A stretch of DNA of 64,000 nucleotides from Chara braunii (taxonomy: Eukaryota; Streptophyta; Charophyceae; Charales; Characeae), in NCBI GenBank assembly GCA_003427395.1, contig BFEA01000852.1, forward strand, positions 359,248 to 423,247, in the 5' to 3' direction. The position numbers were made by a program, and so were the translations under genes. The notes beneath the pieces are model-generated. The model did not search any database and had not been told where the DNA came from. It worked only from the letters and a program-made list of their open reading frames with translations. Below are positions 23,852 through 34,585 of the stretch, piece after piece; positions within the stretch are counted from its first letter, which is position 1; each line of letters begins with the position of its first letter.

Positions 23852-26656
23852 GATTTTCTTTTGGGAGCGCTCGCAATAAGAGTAAATTTGGGGGTGAGAC
23901 GGGATGGTAAGCGACTATTTGGGATTATTGATAGGATTTGTCGGATACTTTTGTTGTTTTTAATTGTGGAGGGCTGTATCGCGCATGCAAGTAAATTTAG
24001 GAGGTTTCTGCTTGAAGCATTCGATAGAAGTCCGTATGAATGGTTGTATGCAAATTTATGTGTCTACATCATCTGAAGTCCGTTTTGTCAAAAATTCTAT
24101 ATAGGAAAAACGGAAAGGAAACTTGATGTGAGATGGCGGGAACACGTGCAGCTGTCAAACCAGCAGGGTGGAAGGAATAGGTTGTACAAGTGGCTCATAA
24201 AAGTGGGATGGAAGGGGTATGTTGCAATTCCTTTGGTGTGTTGTGGTAACGATGAGTTACTTCAGGTCGAGGGAATGTGTATTAAGCGATGGTCACCGTG
24301 CTTAAATAGCATTGGATGCACGAAATCGGGTAAGCGGAAGGGAAGAAAAGGGAACAGAGCCAGAAAGGCAAGGAAGGGAAGAGGGAATGGCAAAGGGGTT
24401 CAACTAATTAGATTTAGAACAAAGGAGAGGGAGTTTTGCGATCTGTGTTTGGTGTTGAATGAAGGGAACCGAGATTTTATAGCGGAAAGCGGAAATGTTT
24501 GGACTACAAAGTGGTCGATAGTTCGAAGGATGTTTGGTGAGACGATTCTGCGAATCAAGGGAAAGACAGCGGCGTTGAAAGAATGCAAGAAAGAACTGGA
24601 GAAAGGGGGAAGGATCCAGGTGGTGAGGTTAGTTCGGGGCAAATTTGGGCTAACTAAGGATAAGAAAACATTGATCCGACTGCTCTCACTGCCTTGGACC
24701 GTGAAAGGACTGTATAAGCGGTCGTTAGAGGAGTTGGTCAAACTGTTTCAGGCTGCGAGAACGTTCTCCAAAAATACCACGAGGAAAAAAAGTCAAGAAC
24801 ATTGTGGACGGAGTTATTTTGAAAAAATTCGGGGTGAAACTGAGGAAGAGGTTGGTGGTAGGAATTACCTATAGTGATGCGATTTCGAAGAAGAAAGTTC
24901 GGGAACTGGTGAAAGAAAGGGTTAGGGAGCACTTTCCTGAATGCGTCAGTAAGGTCATTTGCAGGCGACTGAGAACCGTTTGGAAACGAAATCAAACGGT
25001 TGGTCAGGCCCTGCAGAACCACAGAGCAGTAGCCCGAGATGTGGTTGGTGTCTGCCCGTGTGCAGACTCGGACCTCCCAAAGGTGGAGGGTCATGCGACC
25101 TTTAAACTAAGTACGTTGAGGAATGTCCCCGATGCGTTTAAGAACGCAAAGGACTCAATTAGGAAGGTAGGAAGGGACCTTGCGAAGGAAGTATTTATGA
25201 AAGTAAATGATGCTTTGTTGAAATTTGGGTTGGACGGATCAATAAAACCGGGTGATGTGTGGAAAGCCGTTAGGATGGAAGGAAATGGCGGGAGGGGGTA
25301 CACTGACAACGCTGTTGAGCGATGGAGAAGACTACTGGTAAACTTCGTCCGGGTGCCTCTTGATAAAAACCCAGCAGAGTCGCTGGTCATGTGCGCGAAG
25401 GTGTATGCAGATGGAATGAGGGATATGTTCTGGGGAAAGAAGAGTTTTTATGTTGTCGGAGGTTCAGAGGAGGATGTCCTTGCCGAGTGTAAGGGCACGT
25501 ATGAAGAAGGAGGATTCAATAGCTTGGGGAAATGGGACGGGAAAGGGAGGTTGGGGCATGGGTACATCCTGCTGAAGAACAAAGATATTGGCAGATTCAG
25601 GCCAATCACCCCGTCCTACTCAGAACCGTCAAAGCAAGCAGGGCAGAGAGTTACGGGAGCCTTGAATGGCATGATAACCCTGCTACCTCCGTCTGGGCAT
25701 TTTAATCTGAAATCGACGGGAGGGCTGAAAAGGAGAGTGGAAGAGATTACCAGATGGGCACTGGCGAAAGGGGAAGGAGGGACGATAAAAGGGTTGTCAT
25801 TTGATGTTAAGGAAATGTTCAATGAGTTACCACACGCATCGATACTAAAAGTCGTCGAGTGGCTAAGAGGAAGGATGAAGAAAAAAAAGAGGGAAGGGGT
25901 GTATGTGAAGAAGAAGGGAAAGGGGGTATCGTTTGCAAATCAAAGGGATAAGGACTGGCTGTTTGTGAGTGTGGATCAGGTGATGGATTACGTAAAATAT
26001 GAGTGAGCTAATACTTTTTTGATGGCGGCCAGTAGACTGATGAGACAGGTCAAGGGGGTACCCATGGGAAAAAGCAGCAGTCCCCCCTTGGCCTGCCTGT
26101 TATCCATTTATAACGAGGCATGCTTTTTGGAGTCACTAGGGAGGGACAGGGGTTTGATTCGAGGGGTGAGGTTGGTCGATGACCTGTCAGTGTTTGTGTG
26201 GGAGGGTAGGATAAATAGAGGGAAACATAGAGCGACAGATGTGGTGGAAAGGTTGTGGGGATTTACGATGTGAACTTGCAGCTAAAAAGGACAAATGATG
26301 GGAGGGGGGCCTGGACCTTTCTAGGATGTGATCTGAGAATCTCGAAGGAGCCGAATCGGGTTGAGATCAGGTACAAAGGAAAAAACAAGGAAAATGTGTG
26401 GGCAAAAGAGTACTCGTACAGGTCCATGCAGAGTTTCGGGTCGTACTCTGATAATAAGCAGAAAAATGGAGTGATAAATAGCGCACTAGCCCGAATCCGG
26501 GCATGCACGTCAACAACGGAGCTGGCAGAAGTACCCCTTCTTTCGCTAAGTAGGGAGCTCAGGTTGTTGGACTATCCGGAAAAATGTTTTACTGAAGTGT
26601 TGGGACGGTTCGTCGGGACGAAGGCGCCGGATTGTGACAAGTTCAAACAAGTTTAG
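23852..26656 (+). pseudogene. PLE ORF2: GIY-YIG endonuclease followed by reverse transcriptase
   Basis: GIY-YIG features lie at 24,056-24,310: CVYII (the GIY strand), then after a TGA at 24,074 the residues KFYIGKTERKL (YIG), the catalytic-type Arg in VRWREH, and Glu with LLQVEGMCIKRW. A basic linker and a CPC..H segment (about 25,050-25,100) follow. The DKG-like motif of PLE RTs appears as VPLDKNPAES (about 25,352-25,380). RT motifs are A, LSFDVKEMFNEL (about 25,795-25,830); B, VKGVPMGKSSS (about 26,050); and C, RLVDDLSVFV (about 26,170-26,200). Breaks are a TGA at 24,074, a +1 slip in the A7 run at about 24,786-24,792, a TGA at 26,004 where the upstream copy has TTA, and loss of one A near 26,243. 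No ATG starts ORF2 after the upstream stop at 23,849, so it may have been translated by reinitiation, recoding or a non-AUG start. Confidence 0.85.
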
Positions 26657-26736
26657 ACTTAGGCTAGTATAGGTCTGACGGCGTCAGTTGTATTTAACGG
26701 TTGACCGCCGTCCTTTTCACCAAGGAGGGATGCCTA

Positions 26737-26780
26737 CCCCTGATGATACCCGCATCTGGCGTCGGTTGAAACGTGTAGGG
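26737..26780 (+). ncRNA. Hammerhead-ribozyme-like motif in downstream PLE copy
   Basis: The same layout as at 21,886-21,929 is present: CCC, CTGATGA (26,740-26,746), a stem II region weakened by one mismatch (ACCCG against TCGGT), GAAA (26,768-26,771), C..GTA then GGG (26,778-26,780). Here helix III can form a C-G pair next to the A-U pair, giving a GUA cleavage triplet, whereas the upstream copy has AUA. The two copies thus differ inside the predicted core while CTGATGA and GAAA are conserved. Confidence 0.5.
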
Positions 26781-27020
26781 AATAGCCAGACGCGCTAGCA
26801 TGGGATTGGAGCTCGGGTATTGTAACGATCTGCGCAAGGGCGCAAGGGGATGGTTGTGTTGGAATGTTGGAGATGGTGTGCTTAACGATTCTTTCTAAGA
26901 TATTCTGACCCCTCTTGGGCTGCATGCCTGCGAAGAACGTATCTCGGTGTGTATATGCATGACGGTGTGTGTAACCTTCCAGGCTTCAGCGACGCTCTGC
27001 GTTTGCCCACTTTTCCATCT

Positions 27021-27235
27021 TTCAATCATTTCGTTAATGAAAATACATTATGGGATTTCATGATTTTACTTATACATTTTCAGCTTTACAACCCGAGGTG
27101 TACTTGGGGTTTTGTTATCAAAAATACACTTTCAGATTTCGAGATTCTACTTAAACATTTATAACTTTATATTCGAATGTGTGTTCAGGGTTTTGATAGC
27201 AAATATATACCTCTTGATTTCATGATCAAGAACTT
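27021..27235. repeat. ~80-bp satellite, block 5 (right end of the split array)
   Basis: Two and a half units follow the PLE pair, beginning with TTCAATCATTTCGTTAATGAAAA, which continues the unit cut at 20,788. After 27,235 the sequence is unrelated. Confidence 0.8.
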
Positions 27236-29165
27236 CCTTACTCACTGTGAGATAAAATGATGGAAAGTGTTATAAATTGGAACATAATAATCGTTATTTG
27301 TGATGTTGTTTGTCAGTTGTGGTTAAATTTTACTTATAGTACTATGCATGAACTTTTGTATGAGTTTCATATGATTGTAAATGTGACTGTGAGTTGCATG
27401 CAAGGTGGTGTCTAAGTGTATGTGAAAAGTTTTGCGGTTTTGAGTACGACTGGCAGATGACTTGTCAAACAGTGCGGGGTTTGTGGTTGTGAACGAGGAA
27501 ACAGAGCATTGCATTAACTGTACTTGAATTGTGATCTTAACCTACGAGCGGGCACCCTCATGTTGGGTGAGTCTCCTCTCCCTACTCTACTTTTTCAAAC
27601 ACTCTCATAACGACGAATTTAACTCCACCATCCACGTCGTCCGATGTAAAATATTGAAAGGCAAATGAAACCCAACCATAATTTATACAGAAGTAGATAG
27701 AACGGTTGAATATACTTGACTGCAATAAAGTCTAAGTTAAGCGACGTTATAGACTGACATTATCCTACCATCCACCATGATACCCCCCTTCACTTTTTTT
27801 TTTTTTTTTCACGGTCTCCGAACGTACTAACTTTGAACTTGACCGTCGTTATCGGCAAACAACGTCACTGCTTGAGATGTAACCGAAGGAGCACACCTCT
27901 AGTGTCTTCGCCACGAAAAACTATAAATTATAACATAAATCACCGTGAGCTCATATGAGGTCCACCATAAACGAAATCGATGGGGAGTGGTAGGAGTACG
28001 AATGGGGTCAAGCACATGAATGCGAGGAGGACTTTGAAAAACCCGATGATGATCTTTTGTGTGAACGAGAAGATTGTTACTGCGACTATAAAAATAATCA
28101 CCGTGAACACAACGATGAAGACGACTATCTTGATTACAAAGATGAAGGTAAACACAATGAACATATCAACAAAAACAAAAACCTTAATAATAATTATGAA
28201 GGTGACAAATATGAACGTAATGACGAAGATGACCTCGTTTAACACGACGATGAAGACGACCCAAGTGAACACAACGATGAAAAAAAAAAACTTTTGAGAT
28301 GCCAAGTAAAGCTAATGTGAACACAAAGAAAGCCAAGACGATAAAAAATAATAATGAACATAATAAGGAATATCGTGATAATCTCGATCTGCCCTTACTC
28401 TTTCATTTTCTTCTTGTTATTCCTTGCGACTTTAGCAATACCCCTCTCAACTGTCAACTTAACATTCCTCATTAAAAAACATGACATAAAAAAAAAAGGT
28501 TATAGGTAAGAGTATCTTGGTATACTACATCTCACCCTATCTTCATTACCTGGAGGTCAATCTTTGGTCATTCTCATATTTTCAACTTTCTACTATCTAA
28601 CCACTGTCACGACAAGGGCCACATTCGAGAACTCTCAACGATTGTCTATCTGCACGCCTTAACTTAAACAGCCCAATATTAAGTCATAGTCACTCGTCCC
28701 CTATATGCCACAGGGGTCATTTTAAATTTACCTACACCACCCTGATTTTACTGAAAGCCGCACATATCAACATTATTATAACATCCCCCTCCGCCCCACA
28801 TGTGTTCAGGCTTGACCCGCCTCAAGGTTACTCATGGATAGACAAAGTTTCTAACTAGGTCGACCATCGTTGATGTTCCTTACATTTCAGTGGTTCGTGG
28901 GTTTAAGCAGTACCCTTAACGCACTAATGGGGTTAGGTCTGTTAACTAAGTAACACTCACGTTGTATCCGTTAAGCTAGACTTATTGGTTATACACCGCC
29001 TCTAAGTTTCAGTGGTTCGAAGAGTGTTGGTCGAGCCTATCAGTTGATTGACTGCACCCAAAGACTTAGTAAGAAATTGTTGGCTTAGTATAGGTTTGGT
29101 CCAGCAGTGTCTGACTTTCTCGTTTGAACAGGAGTAGACACACTGTCGAGCGAGTCGATCTCTCA
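27236..29165. other. No intact gene; AT-rich, with one acidic ORF remnant
   Basis: Apart from the acidic open stretch described separately I see no coding signal. A T-run lies at about 27,796-27,810. The remaining ORFs are short. Confidence 0.5.
27955..28297 (+). pseudogene. Asp/Glu/Asn-rich open stretch with two stops
   Basis: In one frame the + strand reads MRSTINEIDGEW, stop (TAG near 27,991), then EYEWGQAHECEEDFEKP and a long run rich in D, E, N, H, K and Y to a TAA at 28,239-28,241, continuing HDDEDDPSEHNDE. The degenerate GAY/GAR-type hexamers look like a decayed repetitive acidic domain. The complementary strand gives a Val/Ile/Phe-rich frame, which is the expected shadow. No family was recognised, and it may simply be a minisatellite. 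Confidence 0.3.
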
Positions 29166-29169
29166 CGGG

Positions 29170-29860
29170 GATCCTCCGCCCATGTTACACATAATTTTAG
29201 CAATTGAAGCAAAGCGTTCATGAGAAATGCCGCTCCGACCAAGTGCCCCAACTATACCTGTCATGAACTCCTATAACATGATAAGACCTTGTGAGGTACA
29301 ACTTACCTCATCCCTCGGTTTCTTTCACCATTCCTCCATGGGCGTATTTCTGTTGAATTATCAGTCCGCGTATGAGAGTCTCTACGTACGGTCCCAAAGG
29401 TGGATCAGTTGAAGGTATTTGAATTTTTCGTTCGTTCTAGCATAGGAGATACACATTGTCACACACAAATCAAACCTGCAGCGACTCGACACTGAGGGCG
29501 CCGAAGTCCCCAACACGGCGCTGCACCAGTGGGCTATACATTAAATTAACCATACGACTTACTTTCAAAATAGAACCAAGCTCAAGCATCATGCCTACTC
29601 TCTTCTTAACTTTTCAAACCCATAACTTACATTGCGTTTGAGTGGCAGTTACGGCTTACGCGAGATCGTGCAAAGGAAGCACCTACACAAGCAAGGTAAA
29701 AAAAAAACAATCATACATAGATACGTGATTCTACTTCGTCACCATACTTTATATGATATCATGACCCATAATTGTGCAACCCTTTATGGGTTCAAGGATT
29801 ATGAACGATACTCAAATATAGGCTAGTAAGCGTTGAGGGCAGTGAGTCCTTGGTAACACT
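29170..29860. repeat. Partial, diverged copy C of the large A/B repeat (5' portion)
   Basis: The segments around GTACAACTTACCTCATC (29,297) and CATGGGCGTATTTCTGTTGAATTATCAGT (about 29,337) match 12,075-12,130 of copy B and 8-40 of copy A respectively. ACCCATAACTT (about 29,619) matches the ATCCCATAACTT/ACCCATAACTT points in A and B. Similarity fades after about 29,860. This is a by-eye alignment, hence moderate confidence. Confidence 0.45.
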
Positions 29861-30371
29861 CAGGTAACTTTAACAGTTTTTGAAACATGGAAAAAAAATC
29901 GTCGCTTAAAAACAATAGTCGTAGTTTCAACCTCCCGCTATACTTGCAGATTTTAAAATTGAAACAATGGTATTAGCACCACTTTGTTTTTTTTGTCAAG
30001 TTCTAAAATTATGACTTAGGAGCAGTTTTCCCTAAGCGCTCTGAGGGGTTAACTCTCTCCTCTACGTTGAGCAACCACATGTTTGGCGATGGATTCTCTT
30101 ATCTCTCGTGTCTGGTGTGGAAGATTTATGAGAGTTGCAAGGCAGTAAGAGGTTTTTGAGTGTTAGCAAATAACAGTCCAAACTTTCTATGACGGTCCGT
30201 CCAACCATACAAACTAACGACTAGATCCTATATGCATCGTACCCCTTTCCTTCTTATCCGTTCTCCGGGGTCTATCCAAAGCACGGCGGCGCAGAGCCTC
30301 TATTGTAGGTCTAAATCACAATCGTGTCAATCCCGAAGTAACCTTACGTAGTGTTCTCGACTACAACATTC
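29861..30371. other. No gene recognised
   Basis: Mixed sequence between copy C and the foldback, with no repeat partner or coding motif found. Confidence 0.45.
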
Positions 30372-31095
30372 GTGCAAACAAAGTGGGTAAATCATTGGAA
30401 CAAAAAAAACATCGTATGACATCAAGTAATCACTCTGACATTCATTGGTGTCGCTTGTCAATCAACATCCCTATAAACACGACAAATCAAGACAAAAAAT
30501 TCAAACTCTTCAAGCATATTTGCATCCATGCAAGTTCAATAACCACATGTCACACACTAAGGTGACCAATTTTACCGTTACTGGCAACTTACCATGTACC
30601 TTATACACTCAAGCTCCAACTTTTGACCGTTTTTCCACCAAAAGATACTCAATACCTTACAATAATAATTGAAAAAACTCTAGCTGAAATCATTAAAAAA
30701 ACACATCAAACGCATTGAGCTAAAGTTTTAGTACCAACCTAAAGTCTTAACCCAGGCCCAGGGGTTTGATGTGTTTTATTATGATTTCAATTAGGCTTAT
30801 TCCAATTACTATTGTAAGGGGTGTGGTATCTTTTAATGAAAAGGCAACCAAAAGTTGGGGCTTGAGTATGTAAGGCATAGTGTAAGTTATAGGGAATGGT
30901 AAAGCTTACCACCTTAATACGTGGCATGCGGTTAATGAATTGTATGGATGCATAAGTGCTTGAAGACTTTGAATTTTATGTTTTCATTTTATCGTGTTTA
31001 TTGCGATGTAAATGGACAAGCCACATTATTGACAGTGAGAGTGATTACCTGATGCCATATATTGGAAGGATCATTTAAGCAAAACTTGTCACCGA
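30372..31095. repeat. Foldback: inverted repeat with ~360-bp arms and 7-base loop
   Basis: The left arm (about 30,372-30,731) is the reverse complement of the right arm (about 30,739-31,095) at roughly 75-80% by eye, down to the centre TACCAAC (30,732-30,738). Matching landmarks are TAAATCATTGGA with TCCTTCCAATA.., AGTAATCACTCT with AGAGTGATTACCT, ATAAACACGA with TCGTGTTTATTG, ACTCAAGCTCCAACTTTTG with CAAAAGTTGGGGCTTGAGT, and CACATCAAAC with GTTTGATGTG. Transcription would give a long imperfect hairpin RNA. It may be a foldback/MITE-like element or an inverted-repeat duplication. No clear TSD was seen. Confidence 0.85.
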
Positions 31096-31259
31096 TTGAA
31101 AACCATACTAACCAATTATATTAAGAAAAATCAAACAATAAAACATAATTGCACTTTCATAAAAAGTTTATAAATATTTAAATATAATAAAATTTTAAAT
31201 TTTAATATTGTTACAAAGGAATTATAACTAACCACTTTCACACACAACAACCTTGAAAC

Positions 31260-31290
<31 letters not shown>

Positions 31291-31892
31291 GTAAATTCAA
31301 CCCTTTGACCCTAACTTCAATTTTGAACTCATTAACCAAAAAGCTAAAAGCGGGGGTCCCTATTAACCTTTTATGGAACAATAATATATTACTAAGCAAA
31401 AAAATATATATATAGTCAACTCTCATTGAGTAAATTTTTATGATATAATTATTAAGGATTTTCAGAGACAACTCAATGAAGGGTATTCTTTACGAACTCT
31501 TGTAGCTCATTCAATTGTATTTCAATTAGGGTAAGATAAAATGTTATTTTAACACAAGTATCATTGACCGTAGAACATTAATATCATTTTATTTATAATT
31601 TAAAATTCAACAATGAACTAAACTTGAAGTGTTAAATATTAAAATGAAAAGAAGGGGTGAAGGTTGCACAATGAACATTTAAACAAATTAGAGTAAAATT
31701 TTACAATAAGTAAAATCAGAAGAAAAAAAGAAACACATACGCAATATATAAATCACTAATTTATACGTTGATTTATAAAATATATTAATATTTTATAGTT
31801 TATCTTGTTGTTATTGTACCATACAAACCATAAAATATTCATATACGTTTTTTACATGATTGTTTTACACCTCTTCGCATTATTATATTTAC
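31096..31892. other. AT-rich spacer with A29 homopolymer
   Basis: Very AT-rich DNA with a run of 29 A residues at about 31,261-31,289. There is no coding signal and no repeat partner was identified. Confidence 0.55.
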
Positions 31893-33810
31893 CAGAGTCA
31901 CCAGCCCGTATGTATGGAGGTCCCCGGGCAGACCTCCGTATGTACATGCGTTCGGGGTCCTGTACGGGGTCCGAACCCGACTGCGTTCGGCTCCCGCAAA
32001 AAAATATTTTGATGCCTAAAATATTTTTTTTTTTTTTCAAATTTATTTTTGTGAGTTATCTATGATGTGGAGTACATGCCTACAAAGTTTCAAGTCATTT
32101 GGCTCAACTAAATAAAAATTAAAATTCGTGGTGTCAAAATGTGCTCCCCCACGTTTTTTTTTTCACTTCTTATTTTTTGTTTTGACTTTAGTTCGGGTTC
32201 AAAACAATTTTATTATTTTGTGAAAAAATTAAGTGGGATTTGCATTATATGAAGTACAAATTTGTCACTTTTTAGGGCATTTTGCTATGCCAAAAAAAAA
32301 AAAAAATCGCCAAAGATAGCGGTGTCGAAAACATGCTCCCGCAGTAATTTTTTTTTTTTTAATATTATTTCTATGCTACCAAAGTGGTCCGAGGTCACTT
32401 GCCCGGCCGGGCCAAAAACAATAAAAAAATTGGATATGACGTGAGGTACATGCCTATAAATTTTCAAGTCATTTAGCTAAGCCAAATAGGAATTTTAAAA
32501 ATCGCCAAAGATGGCGGTGTCAAAACGTGCTCGCCCACGTATTTTTTTTCACTTTTTACTGTTTATTTCCACTTTAGTTCGGGGCCTAAACAATTTTATT
32601 ATTTTTTGAAACTTTTTTAGTGGCTTTTGTATTATGTGAAGTACACATCTGTAAATTTTCAGGGCATTTATCTATGCCAAACAAAAATAAAAAATCGCCA
32701 AAGATGGTGGTGTCGAGAACATGCTCACACACTCACTAAATTTAATTATCTATTTATTTTTATTTATTTTTGTTATTAGTATTTGTTTTTCGTATTTTAT
32801 TTTTATTTTAAATTTGGTACGGAATTCAGATATAATGCTCAGACAAATCTTGTTTAATTTATTTTTCTCCACAACATATCNNNNNNNNNNNNNNNNNNNN
32901 NNNNNNNNNNNNNNNNNNNNNNNNNNNNNNNNNNNNNNNNNNNNNNNNNNNNNNNNNNNNNNNNNNNNNNNNNNNNNNNNNNNNNNNNNNNNNNNNNNNN
33001 NNNNNNNNNNNNNNNNNNNNNNNNNNNNNNNNNNNNNNNNNNNNNNNNNNNNNNNNNNNNNNNNNNNNNNNNNNNNNNNNNNNNNNNNNNNNNNNNNNNN
33101 NNNNNNNNNNNNNNNNNNNNNNNNNNNNNNNNNNNNNNNNNNNNNNNNNNNNNNNNNNNNNNNNNNNNNNNNNNNNNNNNNNNNNNNNNNNNNNNNNNNN
33201 NNNNNNNNNNNNNNNNNNNNNNNNNNNNNNNNNNNNNNNNNNNNNNNNNNNNNNNNNNNNNNNNNNNNNNNNTTATATCCGAATTCCTTACCAAATTTGA
33301 AATAAAAATAAAATACGAAAAACAAATACTAATAATAAAAATAAATAAAAATAAAAAGAGAATTAAATTTAATGAGTGTGCGAGCATGTTTTCGACACCG
33401 TCATCTTTGGCGATTTTTCATATTTTGTTGGCATAGCTAAATGCCCTGAAACTTTACAGATGTGTACTTCACATAATACAAAACCCACTTAAAAAGTTTC
33501 AAAAAATAATAAAATTGTTTAGACCCCGAACTAAAGTGAAAACAAAAAGTAAAAAGTGAAAAAAAATATGTGGGCGAGCACGTTTTGACACCGCCATCTT
33601 TGGCGATTTTTATTTCTTATTTGGCTTAGCGAAATGACTTGAAACTTTACAGGCATGTACCTCACATCATAGAGAACTCATAAAACAAAATTTATGAAAA
33701 AAATAATTATTTTTTAGGCCCCGAAATAATTTTTGGCGGGGGCCGAACGACGTCAGGTTCGGACCTCGTACGTCACCCCGAACGCCCGTACGTATGGGCT
33801 GGTGACCCTG
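31893..33810. mobile_element. hAT-like non-autonomous foldback element, interrupted by assembly gap
   Basis: The left end CAGAGTCACCAGCCCGTATG and the right end read inward, CAGGGTCACCAGCCCATACG, are inverted repeats of the CAGGGTCACC class. Both arms carry two or more GCCAAAGATGGCGG units, inverted relative to each other (left: about 32,306, 32,504, 32,697; right: about 33,398, 33,594). The arms are close to mirror images over roughly 900 bp. The centre is a run of N (32,881-33,272). No transposase is seen. The right end abuts (TA)n. Confidence 0.7.
32881..33272. other. Assembly gap (392 N)
   Basis: Undetermined bases fill the exact centre of the foldback element. Sequencing or assembly probably failed at the palindrome centre or at a TA/GC-rich core like the one at 18,900-19,060. 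Frames crossing it are meaningless. Confidence 0.99.
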
Positions 33811-33828
33811 TATATATATATATATATA
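33811..33828. repeat. (TA)9 tract between hAT-like elements
   Basis: A short TA repeat separates the right terminus of the previous element from the GC-rich head of the next. Confidence 0.85.
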
Positions 33829-34565
33829 TCCCGAACGCCCGAACCCGAACGCTCGAACGTATGGGACCCCTTGGGATGCGTTCGGCCGTTCGGCCCGAAC
33901 GCGGACCCAAAAAAAAAAAAAAAAAAAAAAAAGTCATGAAAAAAATCTGAAAAAAATTAATGTTATGAAGAAAAACACATTAAACAAGATTTGTCTGAGC
34001 ATTACATCTGAATTCCTTACCAAATTTGAAATAAAAATAAAATACAGAAAACAAATACTAATAATAAAAATAAATAAAAATAAAAAGAAAATTAAATTTA
34101 GTGAGTGCGCGAGCATGTTTTCAATACCGCCATCTTTGGCGATTTTTTATGTTTTTTTGGCATAGCTAAATGCCCTGAAAATTTACAGATGTGTACTTCA
34201 CATAATACAAAACCCACTAAAAAAGGTTCAAAAAATAATAAAATTATTTAAACCCCGAATTAAAGTGAAAACAACAAGTAAAAACTGAAAAAATACGTGG
34301 GCGAGCACGTTTTGACACTGCCATTTTTGGCGATTTTTAATTCTTATTGGGATTAGCAAAAAGACTTGAAAATTTACAGGCATGGACTTCACATCATAGA
34401 GAACTCACAGAAAAAAACTTCAGAAAAAAATAATTATTTTTAAACCCCGAAATAAGGTTTTGGGGGGGCCAAACGCCATCTGGTTGGGACCCCGTACGGG
34501 ATCCCAAACGCCCGTACGTATGGAGGTCTGCCTGGGGACCTCCGTACGTACGGGTTGGTGACCCT
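33829..34565. mobile_element. hAT-like element arm (single right arm)
   Basis: A GC-rich head of CGAACG words (33,829-33,908), a poly-A tract, two CGCCATCTTTGG-type units (about 34,127 and 34,318) and the inward-read right end CAGGGTCACCAACCCGTACG identify it as one arm of the 31,893 type. No left terminus is present, so it is a half-element or a deletion product. It is followed by (TA)n at 34,566-34,585. Confidence 0.6.
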
Positions 34566-34585
34566 GTATATATATATATATATGT

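Larger units (their letters stand above)
22171..27020 (+). mobile_element. Full-length Penelope-like retroelement with N-terminal GIY-YIG and gag-like ORF1
   Basis: The order is: 5' leader (22,171-22,366), ORF1 with CCHC-type knuckle (22,367-23,838), ORF2 with GIY-YIG then RT (about 23,852-26,656), and a 3' region with a hammerhead-like motif (26,657-27,020). GIY-YIG before RT is the permuted order of the Naiad/Chlamys clade of PLEs; classical Penelope and Athena-type EN+ elements have it after RT. Stops and frameshifts show this copy is dead: one or more in ORF1, a TGA in the GIY-YIG region, an A-run slip near 24,786, a TGA at 26,004-26,006 and a 1-base loss near 26,243. The pair is flanked by ATTTCGTTAA at both ends (20,779-20,788 and 27,028-27,037). 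Confidence 0.85.

Noticed and set aside
27940-28305. Minus-strand Val/Ile/Phe-rich ORF as a membrane protein
   Set aside because: It is the complement of an acidic D/E-rich low-complexity frame, which automatically gives hydrophobic codons.
32721-33387. Three ORFs of 177-194 codons
   Set aside because: Most of their length is N from the assembly gap.
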